The notes under the pieces were generated by a model, which searched no databases, had not been told where the DNA came from, and worked only from the letters and a program-made list of their open reading frames with translations. A stretch of 64,000 bases of DNA from Thinopyrum elongatum (lineage: Eukaryota; Streptophyta; Magnoliopsida; Poales; Poaceae). The position numbers and the translations under genes were made by a program. The stretch spans positions 9,071,570 through 9,135,569 of the forward strand of contig CM022301.1 in assembly GCA_011799875.1 (NCBI GenBank). The letters are read 5' to 3'. Below are positions 10,501 through 22,443 of the stretch, in pieces (position 1 is the stretch's first letter; every line of letters starts with the position of its first letter).

Positions 10501-11717
10501 CTTTGCGGCGGGCGCCGGAGTTCGGTCATCGACGGGATCGAGGCAGCTGCGCGCAAGTGACCAAATGGCGAGGCTGTTGGGAACCTACTCGATGCGCTGA
10601 GCACAAAGAACTCGGCCCGGTGACCATTTGGTCACCGGAAGGGCGCCGGCGGCGAGCTCATGCGGAGGCGCGTTCGGGCGCCGGTGGGACTAGGGCTAGG
10701 AAGCGTGCGAGGCCAGACAGAGAGACGGGGAAGGTAGAGTGGCTCACCGCGCGGCTAAGAAAAGCCCTCGTTAGGCTTAGTAGCTGCAGACGGCGCCGGA
10801 GACGACGAAGCTCGCCGGAGGCAGAGAGGTGCGGGGACGGCTCGATTGGCTTGCTGCGGGGCTCCCCGGCTCCTTCTAACTGCGCTGTTAGACGTGGCCG
10901 ACGACGGCGCTTCTCCTTGGCACCTCCATGCGTTGCGGGGAGGCCGCTGACCACGGCGGTGGCGATGCGTGGCGACGGCGGCGCTCGGGCGTCTCGGATC
11001 TGGGGAGGCAGAGGGAGAGGCGAGCGAGGGAGAGAGAGGAGAAATGACGGGGGAAGCCAGGGGGAGAGCACCGGGCCTCGACCTTATCCTCGCCGCCGCA
11101 CTGTTCCGTCGGTGGCATCGCGGTGTCGCGTGCCCACCGGCGCGCGCGTGCTCGGCCAAGGCGCCGGCGACACGCAGGAGAGAGGTAAGGGGGAAATGGG
11201 CCTGCTGGGCTGGGCCAGTGCACTGTGCACTTGGTCCAGTCCAGTTTAACCTTTTTTTTTCTTTTTCTTACTTTTCTGTTTTTCTTTCCTTTTCTGTTTT
11301 AAAATAGTTAGGGCATTTCTACACTTTTGAAAAATGTGAGAGTTGTCCCAAATATTGCAATGCAATATTATCTCTCATCAAAAAGTGGTTTGGGCAGATT
11401 TGGAGTTCATTTGAATCTGTAATGATTTAATAGATGTAAATAGTCTGTTTTAAGTGCTGTTTCAGGTTGTTTCACTCACTTAGCTAACTCCAAAAATAAT
11501 GATTATGATTTTGCCATGACCACTGGGTTATTTGCTAATTAAATAACATTTCTCCGGCAGAGTTCGATCAACTTCAATTTGCACTTTGGAATTTAATTTG
11601 ATTTTTCAGATTTGAATTTGAATTGGATTATTAACCCAAGTGACTAGGCAAAGCAAATGATGATGACATGGCATTATTAGCAGTTGATCACTGTGGTCAT
11701 TACAAGGGGGTGTTACA
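7509..11717 (-). repeat. 5' LTR of long-LTR gypsy element
   Basis: 4209-bp partner of 146-4359. It lies next to the primer-binding site, so it is the 5' LTR and would contain the promoter, reading leftwards. It has the same block structure: GC-rich about 10185-11250 and AT-rich about 11260-11717. It is followed by the GGGGA target duplication (11718-11722). Confidence 0.92.
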
Positions 11718-11722
11718 GGGGA

Positions 11723-12394
11723 TGTGGCCGTGGATGCAGGCGAGCGAGGGGGGCTTGGCGCAGATGAGGAGACGAGCTAGAGGAGGCTGGTGCTGGTCGC
11801 CGACAGTGGGCCGACGGCTGGGCGCGCGGGCGAGCACCAGAGAGTGAGGCCACGCCTCTCCGGTGCGTGAGTGGCGGCACGAGGGAATGAACTGGCAGAG
11901 CTGAGGGGGAGCAGTGCGCGGGGGTCCGGCCAGGCGAAGTGGGCGCAGTCCAGGTGGAGGAAGGCGACGGGGTGCACCATGGCCTCAGGTCGAGGTGCCG
12001 ATCTGACATTGGTTGGTGTTGGGAGCTGCCTGCGGGCGCGGGCGAAAAAGCAGAGGAGCAGCAACGGTGCCGCGTCCCCATCTCGTCATCCAAATTTCTC
12101 GCTGGCGTGGAGAAGAGTCCAGGGAACCAGACGGAGCCGATCGGTGCAGGCGCAGGTGTGGTGCTGAGCAGATCCGTCAAGATCGGGAAGTGAGGCGTGC
12201 GGTGCAGAGCGTCCGCGGAGAAGGGAGAGAGGCGGGCGGTGTCGAGGCCGACGGTGAGGGCGCGCCGTCCCCCGCAGCTGTGCCGGGGGTGTGTTGATGT
12301 CGAACCCCTGAGCGCCGCCGCAGAGACGGCGGCGACCCCGCCGTGGTGATGACGAAAAGGGGTCCCACCCGGACCGTGGTTCTAGCTGCAGCGA
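11723..12394 (-). mobile_element. Interior of older LTR retrotransposon, right part
   Basis: GC-rich stretch between the target duplication and a primer-binding site. In element orientation (minus) this is the region just after the 5' LTR, where leader and gag are expected. Frames are open on both strands because of composition, and none shows gag-like motifs. I see no supported gene. Confidence 0.5.
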
Positions 12395-12412
12395 GCCCCA
12401 TGTTGGGCGCCA
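12395..12412 (-). promoter_or_regulatory. Primer-binding site, tRNA-Lys-like
   Basis: The minus strand reads TGGCGCCCAACATGGGGC just inside the LTR beginning at 12415. TGGCGCCCAAC is typical of retrotransposon primer sites complementary to a lysine tRNA 3' end. It shows that this element runs leftwards. Confidence 0.75.
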
Positions 12413-12414
12413 AT

Positions 12415-13201
12415 TGTCGTGGTGTTCTCTCAACAGATGCCATGAGATGGCTGAAGGTGGGGGAATGCAAGAGGCTACCGATGGGTTCCAGAGGCGATGT
12501 TGGTACGAGCGAGGGAGAGACGCAAGACATACCCAGGTGCGGAGCTCTCCGGAGAGGTAACACCCCTAGTCCTGCCAAGTATAGTATGATGCGCACAAGG
12601 GGTACAAGGTGCTCCTGGAGCTGTTTGGGCAGAGGAGGGAGAAGGGCTAGGCCGCTGTCTCCTCTCTGGTGAGTCTGTGTGTGGGAGTTATCGAAGGGAG
12701 GAACCCCTCTACATGGGGGCCTCCCGGGGGGTCTCATAGGCCGGCCCCCCGGGTACAAAGGTAAAGATTACACGGGTGCGGGTCCCGGATGTCGGCGTCG
12801 GGAGCTGGTCGAGGGGCCCGCCGGCTGCTGGGGCCCACCGTTTGGGGGCCACGCAGACTGCCCCGTACTGTGGCCTGCGTCACGGAGTGGTTTACGTCAT
12901 GGCTCACAGTGCAGCACTGGTGCTGACATCGGCCGCCCAGGTCAGCGGAGTTGGTAGCACTGCGGCTGCGCCTTCCCGAGGCTGACTACACCATAGCCAC
13001 GCCCTCCAGTCGTGGGGAGCCGTCTTGTCGTATGGATGGATTGGACGACCGCTGACCCCGCCAGCCGGACTAGGAGGAGCTGGCCCGGGGCTAGCCGTCG
13101 CTGGCTAGCCGGCCGGGCCGGGCCGGGTAGCCATCACGCTGGCCATGCTGGGGAGCCGGCGTACGGCTAACCGGATTGAGGGGCGCCGGCTTGCCCCGAC
13201 A
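12415..13201 (-). repeat. 5' LTR of the oldest LTR retrotransposon in the nest
   Basis: 787 bp with TG...CA ends (plus strand TGTCGTGGTG to GCCCCGACA), defined by the adjacent primer-binding site on the left. The partner LTR is not in the window, so the target duplication cannot be checked. The 3' part is very GC-rich, with repeated GGCCGG. It is probably gypsy, but I cannot assign a family. Confidence 0.7.
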
Positions 13202-13278
13202 TTTTTTGAAAGAGGGGGAAATGAATCTACAGCCTACCCGGGGGCGGTCCCCCCGACATCCCTATAACCCTTACTCCA
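13202..13278. other. Short flank between two LTR elements
   Basis: 77 bp between the end of the older LTR and the Sabrina-like insertion. It includes the first copy of the CTCCA target duplication (13274-13278). Before the insertion it was continuous with 45093 onward. No feature seen. Confidence 0.6.
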
Positions 13279-14929
13279 TGATGTCTACTAGACAACTTGT
13301 TCTTGTAGACACGTGTTGGGCCTCCAAGCGCAGAGTTTTGTAGGACAGTAGCAATTTTCCCTCAAGTGGATGACCTAAGGTTTATCAATCCGTGGGAGGC
13401 GTAGGATGAAGATAGTCTCTCTCAAGCAACTCTGTAACCAAATAACTAAGAGTCTCTTGTATCCCCAACACACCCAATACAATGGTAAATTGTATAGGTG
13501 CACTAGTTCGGCGAAGAGATGGTGATAAAAGTGTAGTATGGTTAGTAGAAATATATTTTTATAATCTGAATAAATAAAAACAGCAAGGTAACAAATGATA
13601 AAAGTGAGCACAAATGGTATTGCAATGATAGGAAATGAGGCCTAGGTTACATACTTTCACTAGTGCAATCTCTCAACAATGCTAACATAGTTGGATCATA
13701 TGATTATCCCTCAAAGTGCAATAAGGAATCACTCCCAAGTTCCTATTAGCGGAGAACATAAGATAGAAATTGTTTGTAGGGTACGAAACCACCTCAAAGC
13801 TATTCTTTCTGATCGATCTATTGGGCTATTCCTATAAGTGTCACAAACAGCCCTAGAGTTCATACTAAAATAGCACCATATGACACACATCAACCAACTC
13901 TAATATCACCTAGATACTCCAATGTCACCACAAGTATCCGTGAGTTGATTCTACGATATGCATCAAACAACTTCATGATCATAATATTCAATACACACAA
14001 AGAACTACAAGGAGACCCCAAAGTTTCTCTTGGAGAAAAGATAATGAAAACGTGCATCAATCCCTATGCATAGATTACCCCAATGTCACCTTAGGAATCC
14101 GTAAGTTGAGTGCCATAACATACATCATGTGAATCAATATGATACCCCATTGTCACCTCGAGTACTCATTATGCAAGACATACATCATGTGTTCCCAAAT
14201 CTGAATATTCAATCCGACAATAACAAAACTTCAAAGGGAAAAGATTCAATTCATCACAACAAGGATAGAGAGGGGTGAAACAGCATATGATCCATCTATA
14301 TTAACAAAGCCAATGATACATCAAGATCGTGACATCTCAAGATCACAAGAGAGAGAGAGAGAGAGATCAAACACATAGTTACTAGTACATACCCCTAGCC
14401 TCGAGGGTGGACTACTCCCTCCACATCATGGTGGCCACCGGGATGATGAAGATGGCCTCCGGTGATGATTTCCCCATCCAGCAGGGTGCCGGAACGGGCT
14501 CCAGATTGGTTTTTCGAGGATACAGAGGCGTGCGGCGGCGGAGTCCACATTCTAGGGTTATTTCTAGGGGTTTCTCTATTTATAGGATTTTTTGGTGTTG
14601 GTTTCACGCGAAGGGGGGCTACGAGTGGCCCACATGGCACCGGCACGCTCCGCACCCCTAGGGTGCGCCCAGGTGCCATGTGGCCACCTCGTGGCTCTTC
14701 TAGTCCTTCCACGAAGCTTCAGGGGTCTCTTTTGGTCCAAAAAAATCTTCAAGAAGTTTCGTCCAATTCTGAGAACTTTTATTTCTGCACAAAAATAACA
14801 CCACGGTAGTTCTGCTGAAAACAACGTCAGTCCGGGTTAGTTCTAATCAAATCATATGAAAACCATATAGAATTGTGATAAACATAGCATGAATACTTCA
14901 TAAATTATAGATACGTTGGAGACGTATCA
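13279..14929 (-). repeat. 3' LTR of Sabrina-like element
   Basis: 1651 bp, TG...CA, about 34 bp longer than its partner. Part of the difference is an insertion or deletion near 14530-14570. It contains a GA microsatellite (about 14348-14366). The polypurine tract adjoins on the right. Confidence 0.88.
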
Positions 14930-14943
14930 GCATCCCCAAGCTT
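14930..14943 (-). other. Polypurine tract of Sabrina-like element
   Basis: Minus strand AAGCTTGGGGATGC immediately before the 3' LTR start TGATACGTC. Confidence 0.8.
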
Positions 14944-17469
14944 AATTCCTGCTCGTCCTCGAGTAGGTAAATGATAAAAGAAATAATTTATGAAGTGTGA
15001 ATGCTAGCATAGTGCATAAGTTTGATCAATGATAATTTCAATCACTTTTCCTAACATCATAATAGCAACTTATTCTCATAAAACTCATCATGACCAAGTA
15101 GCAATCAATTCACATGTTATGGTCCAAACAATGCATTCTCTTGATACTTAACAACCTATGTTCTTAGTCACCAAGCAATTGCAATTCAACTTTATTCAAC
15201 AAAGTCTAAGAAAGAGCTCCACATACTCAATTATCATTTAGTCTTCTATGATTGCTAATACTCAAAGCATATTTTTAGAACAAATGGCATCCATCGAACA
15301 CAGAGAAAGATAGGGGCATAATGTTTCGCCTCCCAACTCATTTATCATAGAGATAATTGTCAACAATAATAATTCATGATCAAATATATTTGACTGGTCA
15401 TATGTGCCTAGATCTTTCCCCACCACATAATGCTTGCCAACTAGAGAATAGGTTGGGATAAGGAATTGACTCAACTTGAAAGTAAATAGCATAAAAGTAA
15501 ATAACATGAAAGTAAAAGATAGGCCCTTCGCAGAGGGAAGCAGAGGTTGTCATGCGCTTTTTGTTTTTGGATGCACAAACTCTTAATGCAAAGGAACGTC
15601 ACGCGATATTGCCCCTTGTGATAGCAACCTTTATTATGCAGTCTGTCGCTTTTATTGCTTTACCATTACAAGTTCGTACCATGCTTATTTTCCCTTACAA
15701 TAAAAGATCGTATTTAATTTAGGAGCAATTTTAATTGCTTTTTGCACCGATGACAACTTACTTGAAGGATCTTATTCAATCCATAGGTAGATATGGTGGA
15801 CACTCATGGCACAAAACTGGGTTTAAGGGTTTTTGGATGCACAAGTAGTATCTCTACTTAGTGCGAATTTTTGGCTAGCAAAAGATCCTAAGCAAGCACC
15901 ACATGTTGGAGGATCCATAACAATATAACTTCTATGCAAATATACCCAAACATAACTCATTGCGTTGTCTTCCTTGTCCAACTTCAACTTATTTGCTCAG
16001 GTTTGAAAATAATTAATGGGTATTCACAATCCTCACAGATGTCCAAGATAATATATTTATATGTGAAAGTTCTCTTCCTCATACCAATCATTCATGAATT
16101 GCTTGTATGACCAATATTGTGATTGTCAAGCTTCAAAAGATTTCACCATCTAAACCAAATGTGAAGCTACTACTAGGCATGATACAAGCATATGAAGAAC
16201 ATATAATTTCAACTTTATGATATTCAATTCTTTCACAATTTACTCATAGGATAAAAGTGAAGCACAAGAGTAAAAGACAAACTACTCCAAAAATATATAA
16301 ATGAAGATCAATGAGTAGTCAAACAAATAAGTAGCTATGTGAGGACTCTCTCTAAATAAAGATTTCAGATCTTGATGATCTTATTAAAACAGCAAACAAA
16401 ATGAAAATAAAAGGACACACCAAGAATAGCACAACTCATGTGAAGAAGTAAAAACTTAGGCTCAACAAAAAACTGACCGATAGTTGTTGAAGAAGAAAGG
16501 TGGGATGCCTACCGGGGCATCCCCAAGCTTAGTTGCTTGAGACTTCTTGAAATATTTTCTTGGGATGCCTTGGGAATCCCCAATCTTGAGCTCTTGTGTC
16601 TCCTTAATTCTTCTCATACCACGGTTTTTCTAAATCTTAAAAACTTCATCCACATAAAACTCAACAAGAACTCGTGAGATAAGTTAGTATATATTAATGC
16701 AAAACCTTTTCATTTTCTACTGTAACAAATCACTAAAATTATAATTTAACATTACATCCTAAATTCCGCTGCATATTTAATACTCCTATCCTCAAATAGA
16801 ACCATTAAACAAGCCAACATATGCAAGCAGTGCAAACATAACAGCAATCTGTCCAAACACAACAGTCTGTGAAGAATGCGTCAAGATCCATACTTAATTA
16901 ACTCCAAAAATACTGAAAATTTACCACACTTTAGAGAATTTATAAGAGCATGCTGTTTAAAAATTTCAAGATTTTATGACGTACTTACTTTTCTAAGGAA
17001 TTTTTGCACTAACAGCAAACTTTCTATTTTGAAATAGCAACTCATTCACTTGCAAATTGAGCATGGTAAAGGCTATACTTGACACTTTTATTGAAACAAA
17101 AGGTACAAAAAGTTATTATAAATAAAATAAAGCAAAATTCAACAAAATAAAATGATGCTCCAAGCAAAACACATATCATGTGACGAATAAAAATATAGTC
17201 CCAACTCCAAGTGAGGTTACCGATAATGTTGAAGATGAAAGAGGGGATGCCTTACGGGGCATCCCCAAGCTTAGTTGCTTGGGTCTTCCTTTAATATTAC
17301 CTTGTGGTGCCTTGGGCATCCCCAAGCTTAGGGCCTTTCGACTCCTTATTCTCCTCATTTTGATATCTCACCCAAAACTTGAAAACTTCAATCACACAAA
17401 ACTTAACGGAACTTCGTGAGATGGGTTAGTATGATAAAGAGCAAATCATTCACTTTGGTACTGTCAAGA
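14944..17469 (-). mobile_element. Sabrina-like interior, non-coding
   Basis: AT-rich DNA without a credible gene on either strand. It contains degenerate direct repeats carrying polypurine-tract-like motifs (see 16480-17345). It ends at the CAAGA target duplication (17465-17469) of the next nested element. Confidence 0.7.
16480..17345. repeat. Repeated modules with polypurine-tract-like motif
   Basis: GCATCCCCAAGCTTAG occurs at about 16519 and 17260 with GGGATGCC just upstream of each. Further copies or variants lie at about 16575 (AATCCCCAATCTTGAG) and 17320. The two modules, about 740 bp apart, also share sequence on both sides. A third partial relative of the following block lies at 42110-42480. 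All carry, on the minus strand, the same core as the real polypurine tract at 14930. Confidence 0.65.
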
Positions 17470-19995
17470 TGTGATGCCCTCGATTTGACCGTACACTACT
17501 CATACATGCAAATGTGTACGATCAAGATCAAGGACTCACGGAAAGATATCACAACACAACTCTAGACACAAATTGAAATAATACAAGCTTTATATTACAA
17601 GCGAGGGGCCTCGAGGGCTCGAATACATAAGCTCGGATGCACAAGAGTCAGCGGAAGCAATAATATCTGAGTACAGACATAAGTTAAACAAGGTTGCCTT
17701 AAGAAGGCTAGCACAAAAGTAGCAACGATCGAAAAGGCAAGGCCTCCTGCCTGGGATCCTCCTAACTACTCCTGGTTGTCGGCAGCCTGCACATAGTAGT
17801 AGGCACCCTCGGTGTAGTAGGGGTCGTCGTCGACGGTGGCGTCTGGCTCCTGGGCTCCAACATCTGGTTGCGACATCCGAGAAGAATGAAAAAGGGGGAA
17901 AAGAGGGAGCAAAGCAACCGTGAGTACTCATCCAAAGTACTCGCAAGTAAGGATCTACACTACATACGCATTGGTATCAATGAAAAGGATAGTATTTGTG
18001 GACTGAACTGCAGAATGCCAGAATAAGAGGGGGATAGCTAGTCCTATCGAAGACTACCCTTCTGGTAGCCTCCATCTTGAAGCATATAGGAGAGAGTAGC
18101 TGGTAAGTTCACCAAGTATCATCGTATAGCATAATCCTACCCGACGATCCTCTCCTTGTCGCCCTGTGAGAGAACGATCACCGGGTTGTATCTGGCACTT
18201 GAAAGGGTGTGTTTTATTAAGTATCTGGTTCTAGTTGTCATAAGGTCGAGGTACAACTCCGGGTCATCCTTTTACCGAGCGACATGGCTATTCGAATAGA
18301 TAAACTTCCCTGCAGGGGTGCACCACATTACACAACAAGCTCGATCCCTCTCGCCGGGCACACTTTCCTGGGTCATACCCGGCCTCGGAAGATCAACACG
18401 TCGCAGCCCTACCTAGGCCTAACAGAGAGGTCAGCACGCCGGTCTAAATCCTATGCGTGCAGGGGTCTGGGCCCATCGCCAATTGCACACCTGCACGTTG
18501 CGTGGGCGGCCGGTGAGCAGACCTAGCAACCTCCATTACAAAGGAAGTCGCGTTACGCGGTCCAACGCGGCGCACGCCGCTCAGTCGCTGACGTCTAGGA
18601 GGCTTCGGCTGATACCACGACGTCGAGTACCCATAACTATTCCCGCGTGGTGGTTAGTGCGTATAGACTCGTTGCCAGACTCAGATCAAATACCCAATCT
18701 CGTTAAGCGTGTTAAATGATATAACCGCGGACGCCGACCAGGACCAGGCCCACCTGTCTCCTAGGTGGTCACAATCTGCCCTGTCACTCTGCCACAAAGT
18801 AACACTTGGGGGCCATCGGGAACCCAGGCCCACCACTACCTGGATGGAACCACCTGCCCCTTCAGCCCCCATCTCCGAACAGAAACATAAGTATGTAATA
18901 GTATATAATATAAACCCGTGATCACCTCCCGAAGTGATCACGGGCCAGTAGTATAGCATGGCAGACGGACAAGAGTGTAGGGCCACTGATGTAATTCTAG
19001 CAACCTATACTAAGCATTTCGGATTGCAGGTAAGGTATCAACAGTAGTAGCAAAGACAGGCTATGCAGCAGAATAGGATTAACCGAAAGCAGTAACATGC
19101 TACACTACTCTAATGCAAGCAGTACAGAGAAGGAATAGGCGATATCGGGTTGATAAGGGGGGGGGGGGCTTGCCTGGAAGCTCGGCAGAGAAGGACGGGT
19201 CGTCAACCCCGTAGTCGATCGGGGCAGCAGTGGCGTCAGTCTCTTAGTCTACCGGAGAAGAAGAGGGGGGAAACAACAGTAAATATGGAGCAAACATAGC
19301 ATCACAAAATATAACAAGGCAATATGCGGTGCCAGGGGTGATCTAACGCAGGGATAGGTGATACCGGCGAAGGGGGAAAACATCCGGGAAAGTATCCCCG
19401 GAGTTTGCCATTTTCGGACAGATGAAACGGAGGGGACGGATCCAAGTTCGCTATGCTAGAGGCACATCACAGATGAACGGCTGGCATATTCGGATTCGTT
19501 GTATTTTTCTGATCATTTTTCATGTATAAATTATTTCGATCCGAGTTACGGTTTATCTCCTATGATTTTCCAAAGTTTAAAAGATTTTCTGAAATTTCTG
19601 GAATTAAATTAAATCGAAAATTAAACAGTAAAAGCTATAGGCACCCAAAAGTGTACCCAGCTAGAGTGCACCTATGGCTGACAGTGGGCCAGGGAGGGTC
19701 GAGTCAGCAGTGTTGACTCAGTCAACATTTGACTGGTCAAAGTGTGAATAGTAAAGATGGGTCCCGGCTGTCATAGACTTAGGCACTTTTAATTTAATTT
19801 ATCATTTTAATTTACAGAGGGGTCCACATGTCATATGTACATAAACTACTAATTAACTAGTACTAACCTATCCTAACACTAACAAGGCCGGTCCTAGCAC
19901 ACACGTACGCACACACACAACACACACACTCACGCACACACAGAAGCACAGCTCGGCCATGGCCATGGCCGGCCGTAGCAACGGAGGCAGCGAGC
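17470..19995 (-). repeat. 3' LTR of second long-LTR element, truncated
   Basis: Matches 38178-40704 with few differences, then identity stops abruptly after the shared GGCAGCGAGC. The homologue of 40705-42106 (about 1.4 kb), the polypurine tract and the adjacent interior are missing, so one deletion probably removed them together. It contains (CA)n-rich sequence near 19910-19950. Confidence 0.85.
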
Positions 19996-20413
19996 CAAGA
20001 TTGCAAAAGGCCAGATCCCAGATATAAGAAGAACTTATACCAAGGGAATAATTAATTTAAGAGATGCTTTAATGATAAGATCTACATCGTGTCCATGGGC
20101 ATGAACACAAAGTTCAAGGTCGACTCCCACTTCTTCAATGCATAACCTTTCATTCACTGCTCTATTAAAAATGATTTGAGTGCGAAGACCTGCCTGGTGA
20201 ATTACCAGAGGAGTATGAACCTTGAAAAACTTTTGGGTTCACACAGATTAAGGAAGGCATAGGTTCAACACATCGGGGCATCTTAGAAACATATACCACA
20301 AGCTTCGAGAGTAATTATCACCAGCTCGAAAGCAGAGCATGGTTGGCCAAATCAGAGAATAAGATTTACCAATGGCATTATGTATCAGAGAAAGAACTTC
20401 TTGAGGTTTTTGC
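19996..20413 (-). mobile_element. Interior remnant of second long-LTR element, left part
   Basis: 418 bp between the LTR breakpoint and the copia target site. No coding frame recognised. It ends with the TTTGC target duplication (20409-20413). Confidence 0.6.
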
Positions 20414-22443
20414 TGTGGGAGATATGCCCTAGAGGCAATAATAAATGTTATTGATTATCTCCCTATTCATAATTAGGTTTATGTTCCATGCTATAACTGC
20501 AATGATTCTCGAGTCTGCAAATAAAACGAGGCTCGGAGGAAGACTCATATGCACGTGTGGGATAATAAACGGTAAAATGTATTCCTAGTCTGGCCTCTAA
20601 GACTAGCTCAAGTGTTGCATGATGGTTCTGTTTTCCTGATCATGGGCATGTCTATGCCAGCAACTTTGAGGGCACAGTGTTAGAAGAACATTTGTGTTGA
20701 ATCGACCCGATTGATGTTATGCTATGAGATTCTTTCGTCACAAGTTAATGGTTAATAACACAGAGATGGTTAACGTTTGCATGATTCCTCAGACCATGAG
20801 AGTATCGAGTTTCTTCATGCTCGATTCATGAACTTTGGGGTTTGTTAAACATCATCCGTAACTGGATGGCTATTACGGCGGCTTACGGGTTCATGGGAAA
20901 GTATGTTAAGTAACTTGATAGCTCAAGATTGGGATTTGCTCCTCCGACGATGGAGAGATATCTCTGGGCCCTCTCGGTGTTACGGTATCCATCATCGTCT
21001 GGCCAGACACTTTGTGATTTGATCACGGGGATGCCGGAACACGGTAACGAGAAAAGAGAACAATACCGGTAACGAGGTAACTAGCATAGTGGACAAGTTG
21101 TTGATCCACGGGAATGCCATCATGTCTCACCTCGGGTATTTGTAACATATCGCGAAGCAACAGGAATAGCACACGGCAACTGGAGGTTCACTTGAATATT
21201 CATTCGTGTGGGTATAGGGGTCAATATGGGTGTCCACGGCTCCGATGTTGATCATTGATCGGAAGGGGTTCCGGGTCATGTCTATACTTCACCGAACCTA
21301 TAGGGTCACACGCTTAAGGGTCATCTATCTGCTGAATACAAGACAAGGAGTCTGAGAGAAAATCACCGAAAAAGTTTCGGACACCGAAAAAGTTTCGGAC
21401 AGCAGAAAAGTTCCGCAGAGAGAGGTCACCGGATGAGTTTCGGTGAAACTGAAAAGTTGTTTCAGAGGATACCATAAAGTCAAATTGGTTTCGGCACATG
21501 CCCGATAATTCTTGGAGGGTGCCAGAATCATTCTGGAAACTTTTGGGAATTTTCTGGAAGAAAAACCGGAAATGTTCCGGAGCTGCCGGAACCACTTCAG
21601 ATGCTTTTCGCAGATGAAAATCACTAATCTGGAATTGTCCCAGAATGCATTGAAAATTATTTTAGTGGGTACTGGAAATGTTCTAAGCCCACATAAATAT
21701 TTTCAGTTCGAACGGACGCTGAAAAATGTCGTTGTGAATAGTGAAAGTGCTTTTTGGGTGGCTTCTTGGAGAAGCCACCTTGAGGGTCCTTTGGTATTTT
21801 TCCCCTTGGCTTCTTGGAGAAGCCACCCTTGGGCTTGGCCTATAAATAGGGGTGGAGGGGGCTGCCTAAAGACTCACTCTTTCTCACATATACATGCCAT
21901 TGCAATGATCTGGCTTCTCTCTCCCTCCCACGAAAAGAGTTTCGTAGAGCCGAAAGGCTGTCTGGGTTCCGGTGGGAACTAGTTCTGGACGGCGAAGCCC
22001 TGCCGGATAGATGACACCGTTTGTGTGCAACTCTGTAGAGAGGTCGTAGTTTCGATCTTAGTGCCCGAGGGGCTGTTTGTGAGTGCCTCTCGAAGGGTTG
22101 TCCAAGTGACGGTCCAAGTTCTGTGAGTCCTCCCGAAGGGCTGTCCGAGTGACCGTTCGAGTTTCGAAGGTCCTCCCGAAGGGCTGTCCGCGACACCGTC
22201 CGGGGGACTGTTCGACCGCCTCCCGGAGGGCTGTCCGAAGGGAAGACGAGGGTATACATCCTCGCGGTTGGGAGGTTGTAAATCCTAGCTACGGGGATCC
22301 GCACCGCCGATCGTCATCGACTCTACTTCCGCTGCGCTACGAGTCGGTAACGAAAATGATCAAACCTTGTATGCAGTCTCCGTAGTGGTCCTGGGCTGGT
22401 GCGTAGGTCGGAAATTTTTTGTTTTCTGCTGCGTTACCCTGCA
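20414..22443 (+). repeat. Copia LTR 1 (5')
   Basis: 2030 bp, TG...CA. Differs from the other two copies at roughly 1% of sites by eye. It contains two copies of the hairpin GGCTTCTTGGAGAAGCC (about 21761 and 21809) upstream of a TATA box, and about four imperfect 45-55-bp repeats containing CGAAGGGCTGTCC (about 22085-22245). Confidence 0.9.
21841..21848 (+). promoter_or_regulatory. TATA box of copia LTR 1
   Basis: TATAAATA preceded by GGCC and about 15 bp downstream of the second hairpin. Its place within the LTR is suitable for the U3/R promoter. The same motif is at 29173 and 36511 in the other LTRs. Confidence 0.75.

Larger units (their letters stand above)
146..11717 (-). mobile_element. 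Long-LTR Ty3/gypsy element, Tekay-like, pol-deleted
   Basis: A complete two-LTR element of 11.6 kb on the minus strand. Both LTRs read TG...CA (plus strand TGTGACGCC to TGTTACA). The flanking 5-bp repeats GGGGA (141-145, 11718-11722) match exactly, as expected for integrase-mediated insertion. The primer-binding site at 7493-7505 and the polypurine tract at 4360-4373 fix the orientation. The interior is only about 3.15 kb. It codes for a pre-gag frame with a frameshift and a gag-protease frame, but reverse transcriptase, RNase H and most of integrase are absent. It can therefore only have moved with enzymes supplied by another element. The size plan (4.2-kb LTRs, about 3-kb interior) resembles Triticeae LARD-type elements such as Sukkula, but I cannot confirm a family name. 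It is inserted in the interior of an older LTR element. Confidence 0.92.

Noticed and set aside
11713..12758. Overlapping minus-strand frames near the oldest LTR
   Set aside because: They run across an LTR boundary and primer-binding site, are low-complexity Pro/Ser/Arg/Ala, and have no gag motif.
21512..21982. 156-codon frame repeated at 28844-29314 and 36182-36652
   Set aside because: Lies in the copia LTR across the TATA box; three copies simply reflect three LTRs.
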